A DNA stretch of 37,610 nucleotides, taken from assembly GCA_016839945.1 (NCBI GenBank), contig JAEOTE010000100.1:1-37610 (forward strand), given 5' to 3'. Under the pieces are notes generated by a model. The model was not told where the DNA came from, did not search any database, and saw only the letters and a list, made by a program, of their open reading frames with translations. Shown in pieces: positions 1 to 8,160 of this stretch; the stretch's first letter is position 1, and every line of letters begins with the position of its first letter. Source of the stretch: Candidatus Heimdallarchaeota archaeon. Its GTDB lineage: Archaea > Asgardarchaeota > Heimdallarchaeia > Heimdallarchaeales > Heimdallarchaeaceae. The translations under genes were made by a program, and so were the position numbers.

Positions 1-1704
1 GTTGTTTCATCATTAATAGCTAGTTCTTTAGCAATTCTAGTTGAAATTAAGAAAACAGACCCAAAAGTACACAAATTCTTCTCCACAATTCTATCATTAG
101 AAATAGCTATAATGAATTCAGATGTTTCAGCTTTTCAGAAACATGCCAAAGTTTTCAAAGAAATTCTTTTTGATGAAGTTTTAATCCATGAGTATCCACT
201 ATTAACAATGCAAGTTGTTAGTGATCTTGCATATAGAGAATTTCGAATAGGAAATCTATCCTATTCAGGTTGGTTAGAAATCTATAAGGAATTATCTGAA
301 GCATTAAACATGGATACGAAAAGGTTAGATTGTTACACCATGTTAGGAGGTATATACAGATTTAAGGGATATCTTGAAGATTCCTACGAATACTATAACA
401 AAGCAATGGTTCTTGCAGAAAAAATAGGTAACAAAGATTCTATTGCTTCACTAATCTCGAATATAGCTGATTTAGAGCATACAAAAGGAAATCTTGAGAA
501 AGCTTTGTTTTTGTGTAGTGAAGCTTTGAAAGATCCTGAGATATCTCAATCAAAACCTTCTATCTATATCAACATGGCTGAGATATTAATAAAATTGGAG
601 AAATATCAAGATTCAGTAAACTATTTGAAAAAAGCTGATAAACTAACGAATCAGCAATCACCAGTTGTAAACCTACTTTATGGATATGTTTTAACAAAGC
701 TTCCTGGAAAAACTAATTTTAATGAAGGCATTAAATATCTAGAAAAGGGAGGTTTATTGAGCGAGAAAGCTAAAAACCAACGCTACATGACAATTTATCA
801 CTTTTTAACAGGAAGAGTTTATCTAGATACATTTGATCTTTCTTCAGCAATTAAATCATTTGAGACATGCTATTCTCTTGCTCTGTTGAGTGAATTTCAA
901 TATGTCCTATTATCACAGCTTTATCTTGCAGAAACATATTTACTCCGATACAAAATTTCTCAACTTGATCGAGATTTAACAAACTCGGAAAGATATCTTG
1001 CTAATGTAATTTCAATATGTCATGAACAAGAGCTTCCAATATTAGCTGATGTTCTTTATCTAAGTGGTCAGTTACTAGTTACTTTAAATGAGCTTGTGGA
1101 TGCTGAATTTATTTTCAGTCAATCAAGAGATTTAGCTGAAGAAAATAATAACCTAAATCTTGCTATTAAATGCGAAGAAAGTATTAAGATGATCCAAACT
1201 AACAAGGTAGAAAAATCTTCAACAATCATCAATGAAATGACCGACATTATAAACAATTTAGCAAAGAAATCCTATATCAAGAAAACAGAACGATTACCAC
1301 AAATCTATTTTCTAAATGTTTTTACAAACGAAGGAGCATATGTTTTCTCTTACCTTTTTGATAAAAGTTTGCAACTAAATGATGTTCTTATATCAGGTTT
1401 AGTTTCAGCCATAAGAACAATGTCATCTGAAGTGTTTGCATCAGGATTAAGAGGAATAGATTTTGAAGGCAAAAAACTTCTAGTTGAAAACTTCGGAGAA
1501 TATTGTGGTATATTAGCTTGTGATCGTGATAGTTTTAATGCTAGAACAATTTTGTATGACTTTGTTAAACGATTTAATAACAAATTCGAAGAATATGCTC
1601 ATAGAGTTAACGAATTAGGAGCTGTTGATGAGATAAGCAAAGAAGCTAATAAAATGGTCTCTACAATTTTTGGAAAATTGATGAGAAGTGTAATTCCTCC
1701 ATGA
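1..1704 (+). CDS. TPR-repeat protein with longin/roadblock-like C-terminal domain (5'-truncated by window edge)
   Basis: The reading frame is open from base 1, so the ATG at 112 is probably internal and the gene starts outside the window. The first 37 codons read as more helical sequence with no stop. From about 300 to 1250 the protein is a series of tetratricopeptide-type helix pairs (for example LGGIYRFKGYLEDSYEYYNKA and SNIADLEHTKGNLEKAL), normally a protein-protein interaction scaffold. From about 1295 to 1605 the character changes to alternating strands and helices: YFLNVFTNEGAYVFSYLF, then LISGLVSAIRTMSSEVF, then LLVENFGEYCGILACD. This pattern resembles the longin/roadblock-like modules common in Asgard archaeal proteins. 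It has no signal peptide or membrane segment in the visible part and looks cytosolic. A signalling or small-GTPase-related scaffold role is an inference from the domain type; the partner is unknown. Confidence 0.75.
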   Translation, partial: VVSSLIASSLAILVEIKKTDPKVHKFFSTILSLEIAIMNSDVSAFQKHAKVFKEILFDEVLIHEYPLLTMQVVSDLAYREFRIGNLSYSGWLEIYKELSEALNMDTKRLDCYTMLGGIYRFKGYLEDSYEYYNKAMVLAEKIGNKDSIASLISNIADLEHTKGNLEKALFLCSEALKDPEISQSKPSIYINMAEILIKLEKYQDSVNYLKKADKLTNQQSPVVNLLYGYVLTKLPGKTNFNEGIKYLEKGGLLSEKAKNQRYMTIYHFLTGRVYLDTFDLSSAIKSFETCYSLALLSEFQYVLLSQLYLAETYLLRYKISQLDRDLTNSERYLANVISICHEQELPILADVLYLSGQLLVTLNELVDAEFIFSQSRDLAEENNNLNLAIKCEESIKMIQTNKVEKSSTIINEMTDIINNLAKKSYIKKTERLPQIYFLNVFTNEGAYVFSYLFDKSLQLNDVLISGLVSAIRTMSSEVFASGLRGIDFEGKKLLVENFGEYCGILACDRDSFNARTILYDFVKRFNNKFEEYAHRVNELGAVDEISKEANKMVSTIFGKLMRSVIPP

Positions 1705-1713
1705 TAAAGAAAA

Positions 1714-1723
1714 GCTTTATTAT
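1714..1723 (+). promoter_or_regulatory. TATA box of threonine synthase
   Basis: GCTTTATTAT is centred about 26 bp upstream of the ATG at 1745. That places the transcription start at or next to the start codon, suggesting a leaderless mRNA. No Shine-Dalgarno motif precedes this ATG. Confidence 0.5.
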
Positions 1724-1744
1724 TAGTAGAAAAACTTCTAAACA

Positions 1745-2956
1745 ATGGATTCAACAGCTGAAATTCCTTCATTTCTAAAAAACTTAGTATGTACTAAATG
1801 TCTAAAACAATATGATCCTGATGAGTTACATAGACTTTGTACTTGTGGCAAAGTATTGTTTGCAGAATATGATATAGAAGATGCAAAAGAAGAGATCTCT
1901 AAGACATCTTTTGAAAAAAGGAAACACAATATTTGGCGAATAGCAGAGATGATGCCAGTAAGAAAGGAAAAACATCGATTTAGTCTAGGAGAAGGATTCA
2001 CTCCATTACTCAGGTTAAACAACCTAGGAAAAATTCTAGGATTGAAAACCCTCCTCCTAAAAAATGAGGGGGAAAATCCAACTGGATCCTTTAAGAGTAG
2101 AGGACTTTGTGCAGCTGTTTCTAGAGCATATGAATTAGGTGTAAGAGAGTTTTCTATACCAACTGCAGGAAATGCTGGGGCTGCATTAGCTGCTTATGCA
2201 GCAAGAACAAATACTCAAGCTCATGTTTTCATGCCAAAAGATACACCTCCTCTAATAATCAATGAGATAAATGCCTTTGGGGCAAAATATCATTTAGTAG
2301 ATGGTCTAATTACTGATGCTGGAAAAGAAGCTAGAGAAGCAGCTGAGGAGCATGGATATTTTGATATGTCAACTTTAAAGGAACCTTATCGTGTTGAAGG
2401 AAAAAAAACAATGGGGTATGAAATAGCTGAACAAATGGATTGGTCTCTACCTGATGCAATCATCTACCCTACTGGAGGGGGAACAGGAATAATAGGAATG
2501 AGAAAAGCTTTCGATGAAATGGAAAAGCTAGGACTAATTGGAAGTGAAAGACCAAGAATGATATCGGTTCAATCTTCAGGATGTGCACCTATAGTGAAAG
2601 CATTTCATGAAGGAAAAAAACACGCAGAATTTTGGGAAAATGCTGAAACAATAGCTGCAGGTTTAAGAGTACCAGCTGCAATTGCGGATTATTTAATCCT
2701 AGAAACAATATATGATTCAAAAGGTTCTGCTATTGAAGTAGATGATTTAACAATCAAAATTTCCATGGCTCAAGTAGCAAAGGAAGAAGGAATTATGCTT
2801 GCACCAGAAGCAGCTGCTACAGTTGCTGCTCTTAATCCACTAATCGAAAACAAGGAAATTAGTAAAGATGAGAAGATTATTGTGTTTGGTACTGGTTCAG
2901 GTTTAACAACACCTGAAGAGTGGGAGATAAAAGCAATGGTAGATTATATAAAATAG
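1745..2956 (+). CDS. thrC: Threonine synthase
   Basis: PLP-dependent enzyme that converts O-phosphohomoserine to threonine in the cytosol. It begins with a small zinc-ribbon-like head (C16, C19, C32, C34), as in archaeal threonine synthases. The PLP lysine lies in NPTGSFKSRG (K117). GNAGAALAAYAA and PTGGGTGIIG match the fold-type II cofactor and phosphate loops, and GTGSGLT occurs near the C-terminus. The length of 403 residues is normal for the archaeal family. The ATG at 1745 is supported by a TATA box 26 bp upstream. No other threonine-pathway gene is adjacent, so it appears to be its own transcription unit, followed by T-rich DNA at 2970-2990. A related fold-type II enzyme such as threonine dehydratase is less likely given the zinc head. 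Confidence 0.93.
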   Translation: MDSTAEIPSFLKNLVCTKCLKQYDPDELHRLCTCGKVLFAEYDIEDAKEEISKTSFEKRKHNIWRIAEMMPVRKEKHRFSLGEGFTPLLRLNNLGKILGLKTLLLKNEGENPTGSFKSRGLCAAVSRAYELGVREFSIPTAGNAGAALAAYAARTNTQAHVFMPKDTPPLIINEINAFGAKYHLVDGLITDAGKEAREAAEEHGYFDMSTLKEPYRVEGKKTMGYEIAEQMDWSLPDAIIYPTGGGTGIIGMRKAFDEMEKLGLIGSERPRMISVQSSGCAPIVKAFHEGKKHAEFWENAETIAAGLRVPAAIADYLILETIYDSKGSAIEVDDLTIKISMAQVAKEEGIMLAPEAAATVAALNPLIENKEISKDEKIIVFGTGSGLTTPEEWEIKAMVDYIK

Positions 2957-3058
2957 ATTTCCAGTTATATTTTGTTTTTATATATTCTTCTTGATGCTAA
3001 GGATACTATAGATATCAAGCTTATTATAAACAGAAAAGAAATAGTTGGGTGAAGAAAA

Positions 3059-4006
3059 TTATACTTTTGGTATAATCTCTTCTTTGAATATCTTCATTTG
3101 TTCCAACTCTTTCTGATATGGAAACATTATAATGAAATGATCAAGATTCAGAGTTTTGTATCCTTTAAGCTTCTCTATTAATTGCTCCTTAGTTCCCACT
3201 AAAGCTCTTTCCATTCCTTTTTCGATTTCTTCAACTGGTACTTTCCTCTCTTCTGCACCTTTTTTTATTGCATCTTTCTTAGCTTCTTCATCAGGAAAGA
3301 TATCAGTCCAAGCACCATAAGATTTTTTGATTTTTGAAGGATCTCTGCCTTCTTCTTTTGCTAGCTTATCAAATTCATCAAGTTTCTCTTTTAGCTCTTC
3401 TGGTGGGATTGCCCACACATAATTAATCCCTTCTGCATATTTAGCTGCTAACCTTGTCATTTTCGGTTTTCCTGAACCTAGTCCAATCCAGATTGTTGGA
3501 TAAGGGTTTTGATATGGTTTAGGAGCAGCTACAGCATCTTTAATTTGATAATATTCTCCTTCAAAATTTGTTCTTTCTTCTGTCCATAGTTTCTTATAAA
3601 TTTGCAAAGATTCTTCAAGCTGCTTTATTCTTACTCCTGCTGAGGGAAATTCAATTCCATAAGCTTCATATTCCAGATCCTTCCAACCTGCTCCTATTCC
3701 AAATTCAATCCTACCTTCAGAATAATGATCCAAGCAAGCAATTTGTTTTGCTAATACTGCTGGATATCTGTATGAATTGCTTAAAACTAAAGGTCCTATT
3801 CTCAGTTTCTGTGTATAGGATGCAGCAGCTGTCATTGCCATAATACATTCGAATGAATTTTGATCAATAGAATCAGCACGAAGCATAAAGTGATCTGAAA
3901 ACCATGCATGAGTGAAATCTATTTCCTCAGCATATTGAACTATATTTTTTATTTCCTCAAAAGTAAAACCAAATTGAGGTTCTATTTGAACACCATAGGA
4001 TTTCAT
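3059..4006 (-). CDS. LLM-class (F420-dependent type) oxidoreductase
   Basis: Luciferase-like monooxygenase family TIM-barrel protein of 315 residues. Visible family signatures are the N-terminal GVQIEPQFGFTFEEI, the FSDHFML segment, LRIGPLVLSNSYRYPAVLAK, the GRIEFGIGAGW loop and PTIWIGLGSGKPKM. In archaea such proteins usually use coenzyme F420 to oxidise or reduce small organic substrates; the substrate cannot be read from sequence. The frame is open upstream to a possible start at 4162, but that 52-residue extension would overlap the divergent gene at 4099 and has no family resemblance. The ATG at 4006 has a TATA box 25 bp upstream and is followed at once by conserved sequence. The gene is monocistronic on the minus strand. 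Confidence 0.87.
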   Translation of the reverse strand: MKSYGVQIEPQFGFTFEEIKNIVQYAEEIDFTHAWFSDHFMLRADSIDQNSFECIMAMTAAASYTQKLRIGPLVLSNSYRYPAVLAKQIACLDHYSEGRIEFGIGAGWKDLEYEAYGIEFPSAGVRIKQLEESLQIYKKLWTEERTNFEGEYYQIKDAVAAPKPYQNPYPTIWIGLGSGKPKMTRLAAKYAEGINYVWAIPPEELKEKLDEFDKLAKEEGRDPSKIKKSYGAWTDIFPDEEAKKDAIKKGAEERKVPVEEIEKGMERALVGTKEQLIEKLKGYKTLNLDHFIIMFPYQKELEQMKIFKEEIIPKV

Positions 4007-4027
4007 AACAGTGTTTTTCACTAGGAA

Positions 4028-4035
4028 TTTATAAA
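4028..4035 (-). promoter_or_regulatory. TATA box of the LLM oxidoreductase gene
   Basis: TTTATAAA is centred about 25 bp upstream of the minus-strand ATG at 4006. It supports that start over the longer reading frame and implies a leaderless transcript. Confidence 0.55.
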
Positions 4036-4069
4036 CATTAGTTGATTCAATCCAAAAAAAGGAATAAAT

Positions 4070-4078
4070 AAATATAAG
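4070..4078 (+). promoter_or_regulatory. TATA box of the 4099 membrane protein gene
   Basis: AAATATAAG is centred 25 bp upstream of the ATG at 4099. Together with the TATA box at 4028-4035 it forms a compact divergent promoter pair within about 90 bp. Confidence 0.5.
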
Positions 4079-4098
4079 TTTTCTAGAACTATTAATTA

Positions 4099-4476
4099 AT
4101 GCTAATAATTGAATTCTTTGATAACATTGATAAAGAAGATTTTTTCTGGGGTTCAGTAGCATTCATCTTAATCTTCGTAACTGGTTTTATTATAGGATTT
4201 GTAATTAATTTGCTTTGGATAATTATTGTAGCTGCTATAACTGCTGGTCTCTTTGCTATATGGTGTTTTCTCTGGATATTTGCTAATTGGCATGAATGGA
4301 GAAAAGAAAAAGAATTACTTGTGGAGTTACCTAGCTTTCCTGAAAAAACTTTCTGTGATATGTGCTCAAAAGAATTAGAAGGTGGAGAAAGAAAAACTGA
4401 TGGTGAATTCCTTACAATAGTATGTCCTCATTGTGATGCTGAAAACATTGTTTCAAGTGAACAAAAAATACAATAA
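4099..4476 (+). CDS. Small membrane protein with C-terminal zinc ribbon
   Basis: A 125-residue protein of no recognised family. Residues about 15-60 are strongly hydrophobic (SVAFILIFVTGFIIGFVINL, then LWIIIVAAITAGLFAIWCFL) and form two closely spaced transmembrane helices. The polar tail contains CDMC and, about 24 residues later, CPHC, a four-cysteine zinc ribbon. The basic WRKEKE stretch after the second helix suggests the ribbon is cytosolic. The start is supported by a TATA box 25 bp upstream. The next gene (4570) also joins a membrane anchor to zinc-binding modules, so the two may act together, but this is only proximity. Function unknown. Confidence 0.75.
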   Translation: MLIIEFFDNIDKEDFFWGSVAFILIFVTGFIIGFVINLLWIIIVAAITAGLFAIWCFLWIFANWHEWRKEKELLVELPSFPEKTFCDMCSKELEGGERKTDGEFLTIVCPHCDAENIVSSEQKIQ

Positions 4477-4569
4477 ATTGAAAAAACCCATGAGGATGAA
4501 GCAGAAAGTTAATTCAATTCTAAAGATTAGTTTTTTATAATAGAATAGGTTTTTTCTATTTGAGGACAT

Positions 4570-5511
4570 TTGGTCGATGTAGAGGGACTTATAGGTTTCA
4601 TTTTTCAAGCAGGGATAGTGCTACTGATAATTGTGCTTTATACTGCGAAAATAGCTTCTAAAAGAAGAAGAAAAAATCAAATGAGACAACAATCTCAGCA
4701 GTATCACTATTCTGTTCAAGCAACTCCACAAAGAACTCAAACTAGAGTATTTAGAGACCTAGACCAGATTATAAAAGAACTCAACATTACAGATCACATG
4801 CATTTTGAAAGAAGAGAAAATGGTTTTAGCTTTCATGTACCTGAAAATCATCAATATTCCTTATTTTCATCAATAAGAGTAGTAGAAACAAGAAAATATA
4901 TGAAATTATTTGCAAGTCTAAGAAAGTCACTTCCTTCTACTTTAGACATTAGAAAAAGAGAAAGTGCTAAAATGGATTCCTTTCCAACAGAAATCTTGAT
5001 TTCTAAATTGAGCAATGTTTATCAAATATTTTCAGAATCTCCTGCAATCTGGGAAGAAGTGTTGAAAAACGAAAATTCAAAAGAACAACTGTTAGCTCTT
5101 AGAACCTATGTAGAATCTGTTTACATAAGAGGAGATTACGTTGAAGCTGTGGTGTATTACGATGCTGCTGTTTTAAGAATTCTAGAATTTGTCATTTATA
5201 GTCATACAATACTTACAACATTGTTTTCAGGAATAGATGAATATGAAGTTGAAAGTTTAAAATGCTATAATTGTGGGGATCCATTTGATGTCACAGAAGA
5301 AGTGTGTGATAAATGCAACTCTCCAAGACCTCGATGTATAATATGTCATCTCGATTTAAAACGTAGCGATAAAGAAGAAGTTGTCACTCTTCCTTGTTGT
5401 GATATATATAGTCATAAAAATCATATTATTTCGTGGTTGAAACAAAATCCCCATTGCCCTAATTGTCACAAAAATCTAAGTCACTGGTTAAACAAAGTAT
5501 TAATGTTTTGA
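4570..5511 (+). CDS. Membrane-anchored protein with zinc ribbon and RING-like finger
   Basis: A 313-residue protein with one N-terminal transmembrane helix (about residues 6-26, LIGFIFQAGIVLLIIVLYTA) followed by a basic stop-transfer KRRRKN, which puts the rest in the cytosol. The middle (about 60-225) is a predicted soluble alpha-rich domain I do not recognise. The C-terminus holds a four-cysteine ribbon (C232, C235, C246, C249) and then a RING-H2-like pattern: C256, C259, C276, C277, H282, H285, C296, C299, with the hallmark LPCC, a Trp (ISWL) and CPNC. Spacing around the third and fourth ligands differs from classical RING-H2. A ubiquitin-ligase-like role would fit an Asgard archaeon but is inference. 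The start is TTG, with GAGG four bases upstream; no better start is in frame. Confidence 0.75.
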   Translation: MVDVEGLIGFIFQAGIVLLIIVLYTAKIASKRRRKNQMRQQSQQYHYSVQATPQRTQTRVFRDLDQIIKELNITDHMHFERRENGFSFHVPENHQYSLFSSIRVVETRKYMKLFASLRKSLPSTLDIRKRESAKMDSFPTEILISKLSNVYQIFSESPAIWEEVLKNENSKEQLLALRTYVESVYIRGDYVEAVVYYDAAVLRILEFVIYSHTILTTLFSGIDEYEVESLKCYNCGDPFDVTEEVCDKCNSPRPRCIICHLDLKRSDKEEVVTLPCCDIYSHKNHIISWLKQNPHCPNCHKNLSHWLNKVLMF

Positions 5512-5578
5512 ACTGGATAAATTTTTATTTCTAAAGAGATTGAATAGTATTATAATAGATATTTTCTGAGGTAATTAT

Positions 5579-5986
5579 ATGAAAAAAGATAAGCAAGAAA
5601 AAAGACGAGTCAGAACTCAAGCAAGCTTGGATTTGATTGGAAGAATTAGACTCTATTTCCTACGAGGTCATAACTCTTGGTTGTATCTTCCGATATGGTT
5701 TGTTAATATTATGATAATTATTTACAAACTGTTTCTTGAAGATTTGGAATTTATGCCTGAATGGGTGTCATTCTGGAAATTCGCATTATTTTTCACCGTA
5801 CTATATCTCCCAATAGCAGTTTTAATTGGTAGATTCGACTACTATAGAGGAACATACAAAGGTGAAGCTGAATTAGGAATGCATGTCAACCCAATATGGA
5901 AAAGGCAATTCAATGAGATGGAAATTCTAAGAAATGAAGTAAAGGAATTGAAAGCTCTATTAATTGAAAAGAATAAGGATGAATAG
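5579..5986 (+). CDS. Small two-TM (2TM-domain-like) protein with coiled-coil tail
   Basis: A 135-residue protein. After a basic N-terminus come two hydrophobic helices, about residues 37-54 (LPIWFVNIMIIIYKLFL) and 64-85 (WKFALFFTVLYLPIAVLIG). A short amphipathic segment follows, then a charged C-terminal helix (about 108-135, EMEILRNEVKELKALLIEK) with heptad-like leucine spacing that probably forms a coiled coil. The two-helix layout recalls 2TM-domain proteins, but no catalytic motif is visible. The ATG at 5579 has a clear Shine-Dalgarno GAGGT at 5568-5572, six bases upstream. It lies 67 bp after the RING-like gene on the same strand and could be co-transcribed with it. Function unknown. Confidence 0.72.
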   Translation: MKKDKQEKRRVRTQASLDLIGRIRLYFLRGHNSWLYLPIWFVNIMIIIYKLFLEDLEFMPEWVSFWKFALFFTVLYLPIAVLIGRFDYYRGTYKGEAELGMHVNPIWKRQFNEMEILRNEVKELKALLIEKNKDE

Positions 5987-5992
5987 AAAGAA

Positions 5993-6337
5993 TTAATCCA
6001 AATATGGGATAATGCAGAGAAATACTAATGGTTCATTTCCAGTATTTTTGTATCCATGTTTCTCCTCTGGAGGAACATACAGTACATCATCTTTTATTAT
6101 GTCAAATTTATCCTTAGAAGTGAAAACTTCTCCTTTTCCATTTAAACAGTAAATCTCATGTTCTTGTGGATGTTCATGTAATCCTATTTGTCCTTCAGGT
6201 TGAATTTCAAACCTTCTGAGTGCATATCTAGGAGCTCCTTCTTTTTCACGTGTAATTAACCATCTAACAGTTGTTCCTGTTGATTCATAATCGGTAACTT
6301 GTAACTCTTCTTCATCAGTATAATGCTTTTTTTTCAT
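5993..6337 (-). CDS. Cupin-domain protein
   Basis: A single small cupin barrel of 114 residues. The first cupin motif is visible as GLHEHPQEHEIYCLNGKGE, which supplies two histidines and a glutamate of the usual metal site. The second is the segment VLYVPPEEKHGYKNTG, which supplies the last histidine. Such proteins may bind a metal and a small ligand, or act as isomerases or dioxygenases; the substrate cannot be read. The frame also permits a GTG start at 6346. The ATG at 6337 is preferred because GAATAAAAAG (6364-6373, minus strand) lies about 30 bp upstream of it, but the GTG cannot be excluded. It is convergent with the 2TM gene, 7 bp from its stop. Confidence 0.82.
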   Translation of the reverse strand: MKKKHYTDEEELQVTDYESTGTTVRWLITREKEGAPRYALRRFEIQPEGQIGLHEHPQEHEIYCLNGKGEVFTSKDKFDIIKDDVLYVPPEEKHGYKNTGNEPLVFLCIIPYLD

Positions 6338-6461
6338 ATTTCTCACTCTTACTATCAGAAGAACTTTTTATTCTTTTTTGTTTAACGAATAATCTGCAAA
6401 CACAAATCCTTATTTATTTCCTCAACATACTGCTCATAAAAATGTTGAAGAGGATTGAAAG

Positions 6462-7214
6462 ATGAGTGAAGGATTTTGCCCTGATCAATGTCCCCATTAT
6501 TATAAAGAATTTTTAAGAGAAATAGATTTTGGACAGAGTTTTAGGAAAGGGGTTTACAAAGAAATTGGATTGAAAAACGCACGTAGAATTCTTGAAGTAG
6601 GTTGTAGAACAGGAATTATCAGTCATGAAATAAGAAAAGAATCAGATGCACAAATTACAGCGATTGATTCAGATCATATGAACATTGCAGAAGCATCAGA
6701 AAGAGTTCAAGGTGTTGAATTCTATAGAGAAACAGCTGATAAATTATCTATGCGAGATGAAATTTTTGATATAGTACTATGTCATTATTTATTTCTCTGG
6801 AAACCGAAACCATTCGGAACTTTAATGGAAATGAAGAGAGTATTAAAGAAAGGAGGTTACATTGTAGCTCTTGCAGAACCAGATTATGGAGCTTGGATTG
6901 AGCATCCAGATTTGGGATTAGGGAAACGACATATGGAAGCTCTATTCAATCAAGGTGCAAATCCTCAGATTGGAAGAGGTTTGCTTTCAATCTTTTCTTC
7001 AGGTGGATTAGACACAAAAGTATTCGTAAACTCAAGGATTTGGGGACAAGAAGAACTTGAAGGACACATTGCAGATGAATGGTTTAACATTCAAAAAGAA
7101 GGATTAATCTCTGAAGAAGAATATAATGCAAAAATAGAGGAAGAGAAAAAAGTTATTGAGAATAACCTACGAATCATCTCACTTCCTATATTTACTGCAA
7201 TAGGAAAGAAATAA
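6462..7214 (+). CDS. Class I SAM-dependent methyltransferase
   Basis: A 250-residue Rossmann-type methyltransferase. Motif I is ILEVGCRTGIISHEI, the acidic end of strand 2 is AIDSDHMN, and the motif IV/post-I region reads DIVLCHYLFLW followed by LKKGGYIVALAEPD. It resembles the UbiE/Methyltransf_25 group. The N-terminus has CPDQCPHYY, a small cysteine-containing lead-in that could bind a metal or just form part of the substrate site. Start ATG at 6462 has AGAGGA seven bases upstream, and a TATA-like CTTATTTATT lies near 6408-6417. The substrate is unknown. A second, unrelated-looking methyltransferase follows convergently at 7237. Confidence 0.85.
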   Translation: MSEGFCPDQCPHYYKEFLREIDFGQSFRKGVYKEIGLKNARRILEVGCRTGIISHEIRKESDAQITAIDSDHMNIAEASERVQGVEFYRETADKLSMRDEIFDIVLCHYLFLWKPKPFGTLMEMKRVLKKGGYIVALAEPDYGAWIEHPDLGLGKRHMEALFNQGANPQIGRGLLSIFSSGGLDTKVFVNSRIWGQEELEGHIADEWFNIQKEGLISEEEYNAKIEEEKKVIENNLRIISLPIFTAIGKK

Positions 7215-7236
7215 GACATCCAATAAATTCTATCTT

Positions 7237-8019
7237 CTATTTATCTTTTTTTTCAATTAGAATAATTAAATCGTTACTTTTTTCTTCATCAAAAGAAGAG
7301 TAGTTAAAATCTCCAAAAAGTCTAAGTTTTAGACTGTTATCTTCTCTAAGTGTTCCAAAATCCTCTTCTCTGACAGCAAAGAATTCTGTTGTTTTTTGAG
7401 ATTGTTCAAAATCTTCTAGATTTTTTTCCTTTTGTTTCAGACGCTGAACATACATTCTCACTTTTTCTTTATCTTTATTTATCCATTCTAATATTCGAAC
7501 AAAAAAACTAATTAATCCATTATTTTCTCTGAAAACTTTAGGATTGATAGTCCACACAGATTTATCTTTATTTTTGAAATAATTTACAACTTGAATCACT
7601 ATTTTTCCACTAGGTTTTAGCGATGCTACAGCTTGCTTTAGGATACTTTGTCTTTCTTCTGGAGAAAATAGTGCAAAACTATTTCCCAAACAAACGACTA
7701 AATCAAATTTCTTATCACCAATAGTGTCATGTAAGTATCTCATATCTCCAAAAGAGGAATTCAGTAAATGCTCCAAATTATATTCTTTTATTCGTTTTAG
7801 TGCCAGTTCAATACTTTCTTCAGAAAAATCTATACCATAACCAAAGTATCCCCAGCTAGCAAGAAGTATAAGATGGTGACCAATACCACATCCGAGATCT
7901 AAAACATTATTTTCCTCAGGTTTGAAATCTTTAACTAAGCTGTGAAAAAAATCTTTCTCTCGATCAAGTCTTTTATCCCAATCAACCATCTTATAGAATA
8001 AATTGGAATCATCACTCAT
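7237..8019 (-). CDS. Class I SAM-dependent methyltransferase
   Basis: A 260-residue protein. The SAM-binding motif I is VLDLGCGIGHHLILLASWG, strand 2 ends in GIDFSEESI, and DLVVCLGNSFALFSPEERQ is the motif IV region, followed by LKPSGKIVIQVVNYF. The C-terminal part (about 150-255), rich in charged residues, probably shapes substrate binding. It matches small-molecule methyltransferases of the Methyltransf_25 type; the acceptor is unknown. ATG at 8019 has a TATA box (8042-8050) about 27 bp upstream, so it is probably leaderless. It is convergent with the 6462 gene and divergent from the glycosyltransferase at 8161. Confidence 0.85.
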   Translation of the reverse strand: MSDDSNLFYKMVDWDKRLDREKDFFHSLVKDFKPEENNVLDLGCGIGHHLILLASWGYFGYGIDFSEESIELALKRIKEYNLEHLLNSSFGDMRYLHDTIGDKKFDLVVCLGNSFALFSPEERQSILKQAVASLKPSGKIVIQVVNYFKNKDKSVWTINPKVFRENNGLISFFVRILEWINKDKEKVRMYVQRLKQKEKNLEDFEQSQKTTEFFAVREEDFGTLREDNSLKLRLFGDFNYSSFDEEKSNDLIILIEKKDK

Positions 8020-8041
8020 AGTTAGGAAAGAATTCCATTCA

Positions 8042-8050
8042 TTAATATCT
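8042..8050 (-). promoter_or_regulatory. TATA box of the 8019 methyltransferase gene
   Basis: On the minus strand this reads AGATATTAA, centred about 27 bp from the ATG at 8019. It fits the leaderless pattern of the window. Confidence 0.4.
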
Positions 8051-8160
8051 TTTCCATTTTGTCAAAAATTGTTTCTCTATCATTTACATAAAAAAGTTTT
8101 ATATCTCCAAAAAATAAAAGAATTAGAAATAACCCATTAACAACTGAAGAGAAAGATACT

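Noticed and set aside
3568-3843. 91-codon frame on the plus strand inside the LLM oxidoreductase gene
   Set aside because: It is antisense to a clearly conserved gene and has no domain or start signal of its own.
4007-4162. N-terminal extension of the LLM oxidoreductase up to a start at 4162
   Set aside because: It would overlap the divergent gene at 4099, has no family similarity, and contains the TATA box that fits the ATG at 4006.
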